Shown here one piece after another: positions 9,508 through 18,949 of a stretch of 64,000 nucleotides of DNA. Where the stretch lies: positions 62,001 through 126,000 of the forward strand of contig NZ_JANZKU010000004.1 of assembly GCF_025642785.1 (NCBI RefSeq). The letters are read 5' to 3'. Source of the stretch: Pseudomonas sp. RIT-PI-AD (GTDB lineage: Bacteria > Pseudomonadota > Gammaproteobacteria > Pseudomonadales > Pseudomonadaceae). Positions within the stretch are counted from its first letter, which is position 1, and each line of letters opens with the position of its first letter. Under the pieces are notes generated by a model that saw only the letters and a list, made by a program, of their open reading frames with translations, did no database searches and was not told where the DNA came from. The translations under genes were made by a program, and so were the position numbers.

Positions 9508-9583
9508 TGGTGGGTCGTGTAGGATTCGAACCTACGACCAATTGGTTAAAAGCCAACTGCTCTACCAACTGAGCTAACGACCC
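9508..9583 (-). tRNA. tRNA-Lys (anticodon TTT)
   Basis: The minus strand folds into a 76-nt tRNA with acceptor stem GGGTCGT/ACGACCC, D-arm TTAGCTCAGTTGGTAGAGC, anticodon loop CTTTTAA and T-arm GGTTCGAATCC, ending in an encoded CCA. In PAO1 the tRNA-Lys beside queC is the attachment site of PAPI-2/ExoU-type islands (established knowledge). Here the 3' end is followed only by about 100 bp and then nadA, so the site is unoccupied. Confidence 0.97.
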
Positions 9584-9638
9584 AACGCGGCGCATGATAC
9601 TGATTTATTTCATAAAATCAACACGTCGCGGAAAAAAA

Positions 9639-10313
9639 TTATCGATAACGCGTCGGGTCCTCGACACCGGCCGCCGCGAAGCCCTCGGCACGCAGCCGGC
9701 AACTGTCGCATTTGGCGCAGGCGCGGCCCCGTTCATCAGCCTGATAGCAGGACACCGTCAGCGCGTAGTCGACCCCATGACGCAAACCGGCGGCAACGAT
9801 CTCGGCCTTGCTCATATCCTGCAAGGGTGCACGGATGCGGAAACCCTCCCCTTCCACACCCGTTCTCGTCGCCAGGTTGGCCAGCCGCTCGAACGCCTCG
9901 ATGAACGCCGGGCGGCAATCCGGATAGCCCGAGTAATCCACCGCGTTCACCCCAATGAAAATGTCCTGGGCACCCAGCACTTCCGCCCAACCCAGGGCCA
10001 GGGAAAGGAATACCGTGTTGCGCGCCGGCACATAGGTGATCGGGATGCCCTCGGTAGGGCTTTCCGGCACGGCCAGGGACGCATCGGTCAGTGCCGAGCC
10101 GCCGATGCCGTCGAGGCTCAGGCCGATCACCTTATGCTCCACCACCTCGAAATACCGGGCCACGTGCTCGGCGGCCATCAGCTCGGCGCGATGGCGTTGC
10201 CCGTAGTCGAAGCTCATGGTGTAGCAGGCATACCCCTCGGCGCGAGCCAGGGCTACCACGGTCGCTGAATCGAGGCCACCGGACAGGAGGATTACCGCTT
10301 TCTTCTGGTTCAT
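9639..10313 (-). CDS. queC: 7-cyano-7-deazaguanine synthase
   Basis: QueC converts 7-carboxy-7-deazaguanine to preQ0 with ATP and ammonia for queuosine in tRNA. The 224-residue N-type ATP pyrophosphatase-fold protein has the PP-loop SGGLDSATV near residue 11 and the zinc-binding cysteines in CAKCDSC near the C-terminus. Start [13 protein letters not shown] is preferred over an upstream ATG giving nine extra residues. It lies 10 bp after queE, with which it forms an operon. Confidence 0.98.
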   Translation of the reverse strand: MNQKKAVILLSGGLDSATVVALARAEGYACYTMSFDYGQRHRAELMAAEHVARYFEVVEHKVIGLSLDGIGGSALTDASLAVPESPTEGIPITYVPARNTVFLSLALGWAEVLGAQDIFIGVNAVDYSGYPDCRPAFIEAFERLANLATRTGVEGEGFRIRAPLQDMSKAEIVAAGLRHGVDYALTVSCYQADERGRACAKCDSCRLRAEGFAAAGVEDPTRYR

Positions 10314-10323
10314 GTTCACGCCT

Positions 10324-10971
10324 TCAATGTCCGGGTTCATCGTTCCATAGAATCTTGTGCAACTGCAGTTGCATGCGTACTGGCAAGTTGTCCGTCAGGA
10401 CCCAGTCCGCCAGTGCCCGGGCCTCTACTTGGGCGTGGCTGGGCGAGAACAACACCTCGCCCACGCGCTCGTCGAGCCGGTACTGAATCAGCTTGGAAAC
10501 GGCCCAGTCGTAGTCCTCCCGGGAGCAGATGACGAACTTCACCTGATCGTGGGGGCCGAGATGAGCGATATTTTCGTAGCGATTGCGCGCGACTTCTTGC
10601 GAGCCGGGTGTTTTCAGATCGACGACCTTGCTGACCCGAGAATCCACGGCGGACACATCGAGCGCACCGCTGGTTTCCAGCGATACCTGATAGCCCGAAT
10701 CGCATAGCGCCCGCAGGAGCGGGATGCAGTTGGGTTGCGCCAGCGGCTCACCGCCGGTGACGCACACATGGCGCGGCCGGTAGCCGGCGACCTGTTGGAG
10801 AATGACCTCCAGCGGCATGGAGGTGCCGCCACTAAAAGCGTAAGCGGTGTCGCAGTACTGACAACGCAGGGGGCAGCCGGTTAGGCGCACGAAAACGGTC
10901 GGCAAGCCGGCCGTTCGTGTTTCCCCCTGCAACGAGAAAAAGATCTCGGTGATTCGCAGGGTTTGATACAT
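10324..10971 (-). CDS. queE: 7-carboxy-7-deazaguanine synthase (radical SAM)
   Basis: QueE performs the radical-SAM ring contraction of 6-carboxytetrahydropterin to 7-carboxy-7-deazaguanine. The 215-residue protein has the cluster motif CPLRCQYC (CX3CX2C) near residue 31, preceded by FFSLQGE, and the glycine-rich [10 protein letters not shown] segment. A much longer upstream reading frame exists but carries no family sequence, so the start at [12 protein letters not shown] is used. The gene follows the cpoB terminator region and is the first gene of queE-queC. Confidence 0.97.
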   Translation of the reverse strand: MYQTLRITEIFFSLQGETRTAGLPTVFVRLTGCPLRCQYCDTAYAFSGGTSMPLEVILQQVAGYRPRHVCVTGGEPLAQPNCIPLLRALCDSGYQVSLETSGALDVSAVDSRVSKVVDLKTPGSQEVARNRYENIAHLGPHDQVKFVICSREDYDWAVSKLIQYRLDERVGEVLFSPSHAQVEARALADWVLTDNLPVRMQLQLHKILWNDEPGH

Positions 10972-11055
10972 AGGGGCCACGGGCGTGACGGCGAAACAGG
11001 CCATCCGCCTCCGTTGCGGGAAGACAGGGTTTGAAAAGCAGCGGGATTCTAAATG

Positions 11056-11080
11056 AAAAAGCCCGCACTGGGCGGGCTTT
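11056..11080 (-). terminator. Terminator after the tol-pal-cpoB operon
   Basis: On the minus strand AAAGCCCGC and GCGGGCTTT form a stem around a short loop, followed by TTCATTT. It lies 21 bp beyond the cpoB stop and before queE. Confidence 0.85.
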
Positions 11081-11101
11081 GATCGACCTCTTCGACGAGG
11101 G

Positions 11102-11908
11102 TCAGGGCAGGCGCTGTATATCGCGCTGCGCCAACTGGGCGGCGGAACTGCCCGGATATTGGGCGATGACTTGCCGCAAAATCCCCTTCGCCTTGTTGGT
11201 ATCACCGAGACGCTGCTCCACGTCGGCAAGCTTATACAGCGAGTCCGGAACCTTGGGATGCTTGGGATAGGCCTGGCCCACCTTGGCGAACGCCTGTGCG
11301 GCGCCCTGCAGATCACCCTTGGTCAGGTTCACTTCGCCCAACCAATACTGCGCATTGCCGGCGTACTGACTATTGGGATACTTGCGTAGAAAAGCATTGA
11401 AAGCCTGGCTGGCCTTCTCGAAATCCTTGGCCTTGATCAGATCGAAGGCGGCCTCGTAATACAGTTTTTCCTTTGCCGGATCCCCGGGCTCGGCGCTGCT
11501 GGCAGGTTGCTGGCCGGCAGGTGGAGTGAGGGTCCCGTTGGCATCGATCGGCGCGCCCGCTGAAGCATTGGCATCCGGTGCCGCGGCACCACTGGCCAAC
11601 CGCTTGTCGAGGTCTTGGTAGCGCTCCAACCCCTCTTGCTTGAGGCGTTGAACTTCGTATTGCTGTTCTTCGACCATGCCGCGCAGTCGCGCGACCTCTT
11701 GCTGAATTTGCTGCAACTGCATGAACAGCTCACCCTGTGCCGAGGCCGGGGCCGAAGCCCCGCCCCCTGCATAGGCGCCAGTCGTGCCATAACCCGAAGG
11801 CGGATAGCTACCGTTACCGGTGTTGCCATCCACGACCGGAACCTCGGCCATCGCCGCGAGCGGCAGGCCGAGAGCCAAAACAGTCAAAGCACGACGGCAC
11901 TTGCGCAT
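11102..11908 (-). CDS. cpoB: Cell division coordinator CpoB (YbgF), TPR protein
   Basis: CpoB is a periplasmic partner of TolA that links outer-membrane constriction to septal peptidoglycan synthesis by PBP1B. The 268-residue protein has a signal peptide ending AAMA near residue 20. A coiled-coil oligomerisation stretch follows (LQQIQQEVARLRGMVEEQQ), then a Pro/Ala/Gly linker, then tetratricopeptide repeats from about residue 145. It is the last gene of the tol-pal operon, 6 bp after pal. Confidence 0.95.
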   Translation of the reverse strand: MRKCRRALTVLALGLPLAAMAEVPVVDGNTGNGSYPPSGYGTTGAYAGGGASAPASAQGELFMQLQQIQQEVARLRGMVEEQQYEVQRLKQEGLERYQDLDKRLASGAAAPDANASAGAPIDANGTLTPPAGQQPASSAEPGDPAKEKLYYEAAFDLIKAKDFEKASQAFNAFLRKYPNSQYAGNAQYWLGEVNLTKGDLQGAAQAFAKVGQAYPKHPKVPDSLYKLADVEQRLGDTNKAKGILRQVIAQYPGSSAAQLAQRDIQRLP

Positions 11909-11914
11909 GACGAA

Positions 11915-12421
11915 TTACTTACGCAGTTCGACGCGACGGTTCTGGGCCCAGGACTGCTCGTCGTTGCCAGTGGCAACCGGACGCTCTTCGCCATAGGAAA
12001 CTAGTTCCAGTTGAGCCGGGGACACACCCTGCAGAACCAGGTAACGTTGAACGGCGTTAGCACGACGCTCGCCCAAAGCCATGTTGTACTCGCGGGTACC
12101 ACGCTCGTCGGTGTGGCCTTCCAGCACGACGCGAGCGCCGTTGCCTTTCAGGTCCTTGGCGTGTACGTCGAGCGCGCGCATGGCTTCCGGCTTCAGGTCG
12201 GAGCTGTCGTATTCGAAGTAGAAGGTGGTGATGGCGCGGAGGGAAGCCTCTTCGCTCAGGCTACCGTCTACGGAACCGCTGTTCATGCCCGAAGAGGAAC
12301 CCGCGTTCGGATCCATGCCAGCGCCAGCGCCGCTGTCATCGCCGCCTTTGGAGGAGCAACCTACAGCGACAGCCATCGCCAGAGCCAGTGCAGCAAACTT
12401 GCCGAATTTCAGCATTTCCAT
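11915..12421 (-). CDS. pal: Peptidoglycan-associated lipoprotein Pal (OprL)
   Basis: Pal anchors the outer membrane to peptidoglycan. The 168-residue protein has a lipoprotein signal ending AVAVGC with lipidated Cys22, a Gly/Ser/Asp-rich linker (about residues 24-50) and an OmpA-like domain with [13 protein letters not shown] and [13 protein letters not shown]. In Pseudomonas it is called OprL. The linker is richer in Ser/Gly ([11 protein letters not shown]) than the PAO1 protein as I recall it, while the OmpA-like domain is almost identical. Confidence 0.98.
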   Translation of the reverse strand: MEMLKFGKFAALALAMAVAVGCSSKGGDDSGAGAGMDPNAGSSSGMNSGSVDGSLSEEASLRAITTFYFEYDSSDLKPEAMRALDVHAKDLKGNGARVVLEGHTDERGTREYNMALGERRANAVQRYLVLQGVSPAQLELVSYGEERPVATGNDEQSWAQNRRVELRK

Positions 12422-12479
12422 GATGTAACTCCTAATGAACCCCAGGTGTGTGTTTAAGTATTGAAAGTTGGCGACCGCA

Positions 12480-13778
12480 TCAGTTCAAGTAAGGCGACCA
12501 TGAAGGCTCACGGACCTCACCTTGGGCGGCGGGCAGAGGAAGTCTCACGCGTCCGTTGGTGGACGCTAGCATCAGGACCCCCATGCCCTGCTGGCGGGTG
12601 GCGTAGATTAGCATGGTGCCGTTGGGCGCAACAGTGGGCGACTCGTCCAGACTGGTGTCGGACAGGATCTTCAAGTCGCCGCGTTGCAAATCCTGCGCAG
12701 CCACCTTGAAGTTGGTGAACCCATCCTGACGGTGAATCATCACGAGGGTCTTTTCGTCAGCGGACAATTTCGGGTTGGCGTTGTAGTTACCCTTGAAGGT
12801 CACGCGCTCTACCGAACCGCTGGCGATGTTCATCTTGTAGATCTGCGGCTTGCCGGCCCGATCGGAGGTGAAATAGATGGTTTGGCCGTCTTTACCCCAG
12901 AACGGCTCGGTGTCGATGGCGTAATGGTTGGTCACCCGTTGCAACTGACGCGAACCCATGTCCATCACGTAGATTTCCGGATTGCCATCCTTGGACAGCA
13001 CGAACGCCAGGCGATTGCCATCCGGCGACCAGGCCGGCGCGCCGTTGAGGCCTTCGAAGTTGGTGATCTGCTCGCGGCGACCGGTATCGATGTGCTGTAC
13101 GAAAATGCGTGGGCGTTTCTGTTCGAAAGATACGTAGGCGATGCGACGGCCATCCGGAGCGTAGCGAGGCGACAGGATGGGCTCGCGGGATTGCAGCAAG
13201 GTCACCGCGCGCGCGCCATCGTAATCGGAGCGCTGTAGGGTATAGCGGGTGTTGTTCACGCCAAAACGCTCGGCGGTGACGTACAGCAGCTTGGTGGAGA
13301 AAGCGCCCTTGATGCCGGTGAGTTTTTCGAAGGACTGGTCGGAGATATGGTGCGCCATGTCGCGCAACTGGTCCGTCCCGCCGCTGACCGAACCCGCCAT
13401 GACCTGTTGCTCGGTGGCCACGTTGAACAGCGCGAACTGGACCTGCAGGCGGCCGCCGGCCGGCACCACGCTCCCGACGAGCACGTATTGCGCGCCCAGG
13501 GCTTTCCAGTCGCGGTAGATCACTTCGCTGGCCTGGGAGGGCTGGCTGATCATGTTCTGCCGTGGAATCGGCTCGAAGACGCCTGAATTGCGCAGGTCCT
13601 TGCCGATGATGTCAGCCATGTCGTCCGGCAACACGGTTCCGCCTTGCCAGGCGAAAGGCACTACGGCGATGGGTGTGGCGCGGTCGGTACCCTTGGTGAT
13701 GACCAGGGGGTCGGCCGCTTGAACGGCCCCCGCCAGCATGACCATGCCCAGCAGAATGATACGAATCAGGGTATTCAC
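12480..13778 (-). CDS. tolB: Tol-Pal translocation protein TolB
   Basis: TolB is the periplasmic beta-propeller that binds Pal and the TolA C-terminus. The 432-residue protein has a signal peptide ending AGAVQA near residue 21, a D1 domain to about residue 160, and a six-bladed propeller. The propeller has recurrent blade motifs such as [26 protein letters not shown] and [11 protein letters not shown]. Its start overlaps the tolA stop by four bases. Confidence 0.98.
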   Translation of the reverse strand: MNTLIRIILLGMVMLAGAVQAADPLVITKGTDRATPIAVVPFAWQGGTVLPDDMADIIGKDLRNSGVFEPIPRQNMISQPSQASEVIYRDWKALGAQYVLVGSVVPAGGRLQVQFALFNVATEQQVMAGSVSGGTDQLRDMAHHISDQSFEKLTGIKGAFSTKLLYVTAERFGVNNTRYTLQRSDYDGARAVTLLQSREPILSPRYAPDGRRIAYVSFEQKRPRIFVQHIDTGRREQITNFEGLNGAPAWSPDGNRLAFVLSKDGNPEIYVMDMGSRQLQRVTNHYAIDTEPFWGKDGQTIYFTSDRAGKPQIYKMNIASGSVERVTFKGNYNANPKLSADEKTLVMIHRQDGFTNFKVAAQDLQRGDLKILSDTSLDESPTVAPNGTMLIYATRQQGMGVLMLASTNGRVRLPLPAAQGEVREPSWSPYLN

Positions 13779-14869
13779 AGACCTAAATCCTCCGGTTTGA
13801 AGACCATGCGTCGCTGCCGGTAAAGGGAGTCGAACTGCGCACGAGTCAATTGTTGCATCTCAGGAACACGTCCCACGTTGCGTACCGCTGCTACGGCGGA
13901 ACTGTCGAACGGCGCATCGCCGCTCGAGCGGGTGACGCTGGCATTGGTGATGGTGCCGTCCGGCAGCATCTGAATCATGACCTCTACGCTCATTCCGTTT
14001 CGGGCCGACGGCGGACGCCGCCATTCCTGACTGACCAGACTGACGATCAAATCGTCGAGGCTGCCGGCGACCTTGTCGCCGACTTCGTCAGCCACCGTCT
14101 GCTCGTTCTGCACGTCGTTGGACAGCAGCTCCGCCAAAGCCGCGGCTTTCTTGTCCTCGGTGGCCTTGCGCTTGGAGTCTTCGGCCGCTTTCTTCTTGGC
14201 AAGTTCGGCCGCTGTTTTCTTCCGTGCGTCCTCAACCGCCTTTTTCTTGGCCGCCTCGGCTGCCGCTTTCTTCTTGGCCTCTTCCGCAGCCTTCTTGGCA
14301 TCCTCGGCTTTTTTGGCTTCCGCCTTCTTGGCCTCTTCGGCTTTCTGCGCGTCGTCGGCGGCCTTTTTCTTGGCTTCCTCTTCTGCGCGCTTCTTGGCGA
14401 TATCGGCCTGCTGCTTCTGTTCCTCGGCCTTCTTCTGTTCGTTGGCCTTCTGCTCTTCAGCCTTTTTCGCCTCGGTGGCAGCCTTAGCGGCCTCCTCGGC
14501 TTTCTTGGCCTCGGCGGCCTGGGCGGCTTCCTCGGACTTTCGAGCTTCCTCGGCTTTCTTTTGTTCCGCCGCTTTGGCTGCAGCGATTTTCAGCTCTTCG
14601 GCTTTCTTCTGCTCGACCTGATCGGTCTCGTACTGGGGAGCCGAGGTCTTTTTCGCTTCGCCGGCGATTTTCTTGTTGGTGGCGGTCGTTGCCTGACTCT
14701 GGGATTTCAACTGATACAGAGTGGCCTGCACGATGGGACGGGCGGGCGGCAGTTCGGGCGTCATGGCGAAGCTGGCGAACAACAGGCCGAACAACAGCGC
14801 ATGCAACGCCACCGCCAGGAGCGATGGCCAGAAATAGCCTTCCGAAGGGGAGCGCTCGCGCTGTAGCAT
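13775..14869 (-). CDS. tolA: Energy-transducing protein TolA
   Basis: TolA couples the inner-membrane TolQR motor to TolB-Pal. The 364-residue protein has one N-terminal membrane segment (about residues 16-36, [20 protein letters not shown]). A long Ala/Lys/Glu-rich helical domain (about 55-255) with repeated [11 protein letters not shown] units follows, and a compact C-terminal domain ends with [11 protein letters not shown]. The length is about 17 residues above the PAO1 protein as I recall it, presumably from repeat expansion in the helix. Start and stop overlap tolR and tolB. Confidence 0.97.
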   Translation of the reverse strand: MLQRERSPSEGYFWPSLLAVALHALLFGLLFASFAMTPELPPARPIVQATLYQLKSQSQATTATNKKIAGEAKKTSAPQYETDQVEQKKAEELKIAAAKAAEQKKAEEARKSEEAAQAAEAKKAEEAAKAATEAKKAEEQKANEQKKAEEQKQQADIAKKRAEEEAKKKAADDAQKAEEAKKAEAKKAEDAKKAAEEAKKKAAAEAAKKKAVEDARKKTAAELAKKKAAEDSKRKATEDKKAAALAELLSNDVQNEQTVADEVGDKVAGSLDDLIVSLVSQEWRRPPSARNGMSVEVMIQMLPDGTITNASVTRSSGDAPFDSSAVAAVRNVGRVPEMQQLTRAQFDSLYRQRRMVFKPEDLGL

Positions 14870-15324
14870 CAGGGCGCCTCGGTGATCAGTCCGACGTTAC
14901 CCACGCCGGCCTGCTGCAACCCGCCCATGGCCGCCATCACGGCGCCATAGTCGACTGCCTTGTCGCCGCGGATGAAGACCTGGGTCTGCTTACCCTGGCG
15001 ACGGCTCTCGTTCATGATGGCGGTGATCGCCTTGGTCATTTCCGGCAACGTCAGCGCTTTGTCGGTCTGCTTCTCGGTATCCACTTCGCTGCCGAGATTC
15101 CAGTAGTAGGTCTTGTCGGCCTTGATGGAAATGGTCAGCACTTGCTTGTCGTTGTCCTGGGGCAAGGCTTCGCTGCTCACTTTCGGCAGATCGACCTTCA
15201 CACCCTGGTTGAGCATCGGCGCGGTCACCATGAAAATCACCAGCAGTACCAACATCACGTCGATGTAGGGCACCACGTTCATTTCGGCGACCGGCTTGCG
15301 TTTTTGGCGAATTCTGGCCATCAC
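14869..15324 (-). CDS. tolR: Tol-Pal motor subunit TolR
   Basis: TolR is the ExbD-like subunit of the proton-driven Tol motor in the inner membrane. The 151-residue protein has one membrane segment (about residues 20-38) containing the conserved proton-pathway Asp22 in VPYIDVMLVLL, followed by a periplasmic domain. Its stop codon overlaps the tolA start by one base (TGATG), implying coupled translation. It follows tolQ by 61 bp. Confidence 0.98.
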   Translation of the reverse strand: MMARIRQKRKPVAEMNVVPYIDVMLVLLVIFMVTAPMLNQGVKVDLPKVSSEALPQDNDKQVLTISIKADKTYYWNLGSEVDTEKQTDKALTLPEMTKAITAIMNESRRQGKQTQVFIRGDKAVDYGAVMAAMGGLQQAGVGNVGLITEAP

Positions 15325-15385
15325 TTAAAACCTATCGAAAGAGTTCTGCTTCCCGCAACCGCGGCTCGTACGCCTGTCGAAGCCT

Positions 15386-16081
15386 TCACTCTTCGCTGGT
15401 GTGAACCTTGCGATGCAGGATCGCCTGGAATTCGTCGGCGAAGGTGTAATAGCGGCTGATCAGGGTCTCGCTACGGGCGGCGAAACGGTTGTAAGCAATG
15501 ACCGCCGGGATCGCCGCGAACAGGCCGATCGCGGTAGCGATCAGGGCTTCGGCGATACCGGGCGCCACGGTGGCGAGGGTCGCTTGCTGCGCCTGCGCCA
15601 GGCCCCGGAAGGAGTTCATGATCCCCCATACGGTGCCGAACAGGCCGACATAAGGGCTGGTCGAGCCCACGGTGGCGAGATAGGGCAAACCCTGCTCGAG
15701 CTTTTCTTCCTCGCGGGAAATCGCGACGCGCATGGCGCGGGCGACCCCGTCCATGACCGCATCCGGGTCTACCCCGGCCTGTTGGCGCAGGCGGGAAAAC
15801 TCCTTGAATCCGGCGCGAAAGATCTGCTCGACGCCCGAATCGGGATCCGGGCTGCTACCCGCCTGCCGATAGAGTTTGGACAGGTCGATGCCCGACCAGA
15901 AACGCTCCTCGAAGTTATCGAGCGCTTTTTTCGCGGCGCGCAGCATATTGCTGCGTTGGAAAATCATGATCCACGAGGTGACCGAGGCGGCCACCAGAGC
16001 GAGCATGACCAGTTGCACCACGACACTGGCGTTACTGATCAGGCTCCACATGGAGGTATGGTCGACGACGTTGGCTTCCAC
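15386..16081 (-). CDS. tolQ: Tol-Pal motor subunit TolQ
   Basis: TolQ is the ExbB/MotA-like proton-channel subunit of the Tol complex. The 231-residue protein has three membrane segments (about residues 17-37, 135-157 and 165-190). The signature STSPYVGLFGTVWGIMNSF precedes GIAEALIATAIGLFAAIPAV. It starts 2 bp after the ybgC stop, in the conserved order ybgC-tolQ-tolR-tolA-tolB-pal-cpoB. Confidence 0.98.
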   Translation of the reverse strand: MEANVVDHTSMWSLISNASVVVQLVMLALVAASVTSWIMIFQRSNMLRAAKKALDNFEERFWSGIDLSKLYRQAGSSPDPDSGVEQIFRAGFKEFSRLRQQAGVDPDAVMDGVARAMRVAISREEEKLEQGLPYLATVGSTSPYVGLFGTVWGIMNSFRGLAQAQQATLATVAPGIAEALIATAIGLFAAIPAVIAYNRFAARSETLISRYYTFADEFQAILHRKVHTSEE

Positions 16082-16083
16082 GC

Positions 16084-16527
16084 TTAATCTCCTGCAGGGG
16101 ATAGACCCGAACCGGCGAAGGCTGAACGCAGCGCTTCGGGGATGGCCCGGGGTTTCAAACTGTCGGCGCGCACACAGGCCACCAGGAACTGCCCTTCGCA
16201 GAGCAGCGCATCATCCGCCACCCGGCGTATCCGCTGACGGAAACGCAGGCTGGCACGGTTCAATTCGATTACGTCGGCGGAGACCTTCAATTCGTCGTCC
16301 AGGCGAGCCGGCGCGTGATAGCGGGCCTCGCTCGAATGCACGACGAACAGCAGGTTCTCTCCCGCCAACTGCGACTGGGCGAAGCCCAATTCACGCAGTC
16401 GCTCGGTACGAGCCCGCTCCATGAACTTGAGGTAATTGACGTAGTAGACGATGCCGCCGGCATCGGTGTCTTCGTAGTAAACACGGCACCTGTGGGCGAA
16501 CGGCGGAGCCTCGTTTTGCGCGCGCAT
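16084..16527 (-). CDS. ybgC: Acyl-CoA thioesterase YbgC
   Basis: YbgC is a hotdog-fold thioesterase linked to the Tol-Pal system and phospholipid metabolism. The 147-residue protein carries the 4-hydroxybenzoyl-CoA-thioesterase-like motif [17 protein letters not shown] with the catalytic Asp in the DTDAGG element near residue 20. It is the first gene of the tol-pal operon, 50 bp after ruvB. That gap holds the only room for an operon-specific promoter. Confidence 0.95.
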   Translation of the reverse strand: MRAQNEAPPFAHRCRVYYEDTDAGGIVYYVNYLKFMERARTERLRELGFAQSQLAGENLLFVVHSSEARYHAPARLDDELKVSADVIELNRASLRFRQRIRRVADDALLCEGQFLVACVRADSLKPRAIPEALRSAFAGSGLSPAGD

Positions 16528-16577
16528 ACTCTAGTGCCTACTCCCATACTTGCCAATCGCCATGCAACGCTTTTCCA

Positions 16578-17630
16578 CTATTCGTCACCTTCGGAAAACA
16601 GGTCGGCGACCGGGGCTTCGCCCATGCGCTTGGGTATGTTCAAGCCGAAGTGCAGATAGGCATGGCGCGTCACCACGCGCCCTCGCGGGGTGCGCATGAT
16701 ATAGCCCTGCTGAATCAGATAAGGTTCCAACACATCTTCGATGGTATGGCGTTCTTCGCTGATCGCCGCCGCCAGGCTGTCGACGCCGACCGGCCCGCCA
16801 TCGAACTTCTCGATCAGGGTCAGCAGCAGGCGACGGTCCTGGTGATCGAAGCCGCGCTCGTCGACATCCAGCAGGTTGAGCGCCAGATCGGCGATCGGAC
16901 GGGTGATGTGGCCCTCGGCGCGGATCTCGGCGAAGTCGCGCACGCGGCGCAGCAGGCGGTTGGCGATACGCGGCGTGCCACGGGCCCGGCGGGCGATCTC
17001 GAATGCGCCCTCCGGCTCGATCGGCAGCCCGAGTATCCCCGCGGAGCGGCTGACGATGGTCGCCAGGTCGGCGACGTTGTAGAACTCCAGGCGCTGGACG
17101 ATTCCGAAACGATCGCGCAAGGGATTGGTCAGCATGCCGGCGCGGGTGGTCGCCCCCACCAGGGTGAAGGGCGGCAGGTCCAATTTGATCGAGCGGGCCG
17201 CGGGGCCCTCGCCGATCATGATGTCCAGTTGGAAATCTTCCATCGCCGGGTACAGCACTTCCTCGACGATGGGCGAAAGGCGGTGGATTTCGTCGACGAA
17301 CAGCACATCGCCGGCTTCCAGGTTGGTGAGCAACGCGGCGAGATCGCCTGGACGCTCGAGGACGGGCCCGGAGGTGCTCTTGATCGACACGCCCATTTCC
17401 TGGGCGATGATGTTGGCCAGGGTGGTCTTGCCGAGGCCGGGCGGACCGAAGATCAACGTATGGTCGAGGGCTTCCTTGCGACGCTTGGCCGCCTGGATGA
17501 ACAGGTCCATCTGCTCCCGCACGCTCGGCTGGCCGATGTAGTCGGCCAGGCTCAGTGGACGAATGGCACGGTCCAACTGTTCGTCGCGGTCACGGGTGAC
17601 GGCGGTGATCAAGCGATCGGCTTCGATCAT
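16578..17630 (-). CDS. ruvB: Holliday junction branch-migration helicase RuvB
   Basis: RuvB is the AAA+ motor that drives branch migration with RuvA. The 350-residue protein has Walker [10 protein letters not shown] at residues 62-70, Walker [11 protein letters not shown], sensor region GATTRAGML and a C-terminal winged-helix domain ending near [14 protein letters not shown]. It is third in ruvC-ruvA-ruvB, 51 bp after ruvA. Confidence 0.99.
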   Translation of the reverse strand: MIEADRLITAVTRDRDEQLDRAIRPLSLADYIGQPSVREQMDLFIQAAKRRKEALDHTLIFGPPGLGKTTLANIIAQEMGVSIKSTSGPVLERPGDLAALLTNLEAGDVLFVDEIHRLSPIVEEVLYPAMEDFQLDIMIGEGPAARSIKLDLPPFTLVGATTRAGMLTNPLRDRFGIVQRLEFYNVADLATIVSRSAGILGLPIEPEGAFEIARRARGTPRIANRLLRRVRDFAEIRAEGHITRPIADLALNLLDVDERGFDHQDRRLLLTLIEKFDGGPVGVDSLAAAISEERHTIEDVLEPYLIQQGYIMRTPRGRVVTRHAYLHFGLNIPKRMGEAPVADLFSEGDE

Positions 17631-17681
17631 GGGATCCCGTCCATCAAGTCAGCGTCCATCCAGATACCTTCAGTGGGCAAT

Positions 17682-18287
17682 TCACACCATGCCTTTAAGC
17701 GCGCGACGAATCAGCTCTTCGCTACCCAGGTCGTCATCCAGCACGGCCGACACGGCCCGGCTGGCTTCCTGGGGCTTGAAGCCCAGGGAAATCAATGCGC
17801 TTACCGCATCTTGCTCCGCGGTTGAGACTGCCGCGCCCGCGCGGGGTTCAACCACCAGCGTGGAGATGGAGGGCATGGTTTCCCAGGCCTTGAAGCGATC
17901 CTTCAACTCGACCAGCAATCGCTCCGCGGTTTTCTTGCCGACCCCGGGGATTCTCACCAGCACCGACGTGTCCTGGGCCTGCACGCAACGCACCAGTTCG
18001 TCCACTTCCAGACCGGACATCAGAGCCAATGCCAGCTTGGGCCCGACGCCATTGAGACGGATCAGTTCACGGAACAGCTCGCGCTCGCGCTTCTCGAAAA
18101 AGCCATAGAGCAGATGGGCATCCTCGCGCACCACCAGGTGGGTGTGCAGCGTCACCGGCTCGCCCAGAGAGGGCAACCGGTACAGGGTGGTCATGGGCAC
18201 TTCGAGCTCGTAGCCGACACCATTGACGTCGAGGATCAGATGCGGCGGTTGCTTTTCCGCCAGAGTGCCACGCAAGCGTCCGATCAC
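17682..18287 (-). CDS. ruvA: Holliday junction DNA-binding protein RuvA
   Basis: RuvA binds four-way junctions and loads RuvB. The 201-residue protein has the N-terminal OB-fold ([12 protein letters not shown]), helix-hairpin-helix motifs around [15 protein letters not shown] and [15 protein letters not shown], and a C-terminal domain ([14 protein letters not shown]) that contacts RuvB. It starts 15 bp after ruvC. Confidence 0.99.
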   Translation of the reverse strand: MIGRLRGTLAEKQPPHLILDVNGVGYELEVPMTTLYRLPSLGEPVTLHTHLVVREDAHLLYGFFEKRERELFRELIRLNGVGPKLALALMSGLEVDELVRCVQAQDTSVLVRIPGVGKKTAERLLVELKDRFKAWETMPSISTLVVEPRAGAAVSTAEQDAVSALISLGFKPQEASRAVSAVLDDDLGSEELIRRALKGMV

Positions 18288-18302
18288 GGTTTCTCCATCA
18301 GG

Positions 18303-18827
18303 TTAAAGGCGCAGGCGACCGCCGCGCCGCTTGGCGGCCGCGAGGCCATGGGGGATGAGACTCTGCCGATGGTGCGCGTGGCACATCGCGATGGCCAACG
18401 CATCGGACGCGTCGATCTGGGGCTTCTGGGTCAGTTTGAGCAAGTGCATGACCATCATCAGCACCTGCTGCTTGTCGGCGCCGCCGGTTCCGGCGATCGC
18501 CTGCTTGACCTGGGTCGCGGTGTATTCGGCTATTTCCAGGCCTTCTTCGGCACCCGCCAGAAGCGCGGCGCCGCGTGCCTGCCCGAGCTTGAGCGCGGAA
18601 TCGGCGTTACGCGCCATAAACACCTGCTCGATCCCCATGGTCACCGGCCCGTAGGACTGGATCACCTCGCGCACGCTGCGGTAGACGATCTGCAGCCGCT
18701 CATGCAAGGCACCGGTACCGGTGCGGATGCAGCCGGACGCCACGTACTCGCAGCCACGCCCGGTATCACGCACCACGCCGTAGCCGGTGATGCGCGAACC
18801 GGGGTCGATACCCAGCACCAGGGTCAT
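18303..18827 (-). CDS. ruvC: Holliday junction resolvase RuvC
   Basis: RuvC cleaves Holliday junctions symmetrically. The 174-residue RNase H-fold protein has the catalytic Asp8 in [11 protein letters not shown], the acidic IEQVF motif and the C-terminal [12 protein letters not shown] acidic cluster. It heads ruvCAB; the upstream gene yebC is separated from it by a terminator, so ruvC probably has its own promoter in the 120-bp gap. Confidence 0.99.
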   Translation of the reverse strand: MTLVLGIDPGSRITGYGVVRDTGRGCEYVASGCIRTGTGALHERLQIVYRSVREVIQSYGPVTMGIEQVFMARNADSALKLGQARGAALLAGAEEGLEIAEYTATQVKQAIAGTGGADKQQVLMMVMHLLKLTQKPQIDASDALAIAMCHAHHRQSLIPHGLAAAKRRGGRLRL

Positions 18828-18922
18828 GCGCCTGTCTCCCGGCCGAAGGCCATTGGCTGCGGGTCCGTTACGCTCATCGATACTTTCACGTCGCCCGCCA
18901 CTCGTTCGCTGCCGCCGAAAGA

Positions 18923-18947
18923 AAACGCCGGAGCAAGCTCCGGCGTT
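18923..18947 (-). terminator. Terminator after yebC/pmpR
   Basis: On the minus strand AACGCCGGAGC and GCTCCGGCGTT form a perfect 11-bp stem with a short loop, followed by TTCTTTC. It lies immediately past the stop codon of the YebC gene. Confidence 0.9.
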
Positions 18948-18949
18948 CG

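Noticed and set aside
11056-11316. Long N-terminal extension of QueE
   Set aside because: The extension crosses the cpoB terminator and the cpoB gene and shows no radical-SAM sequence; the start at 10971 gives the normal length.
14047-14700. Repetitive tract that could be read as a DNA repeat array
   Set aside because: It is the degenerate Ala/Lys/Glu helical domain of TolA, with no exact spacer-repeat structure, so not a CRISPR or tandem array.
13850-14866. 338-residue Leu/Gly/Phe-rich open frame antisense to tolA, resembling a membrane protein
   Set aside because: It is the reverse reading of the Ala/Lys/Glu repeat region of TolA; hydrophobicity is an artefact of reversed AAG/GCC/GAG codons.
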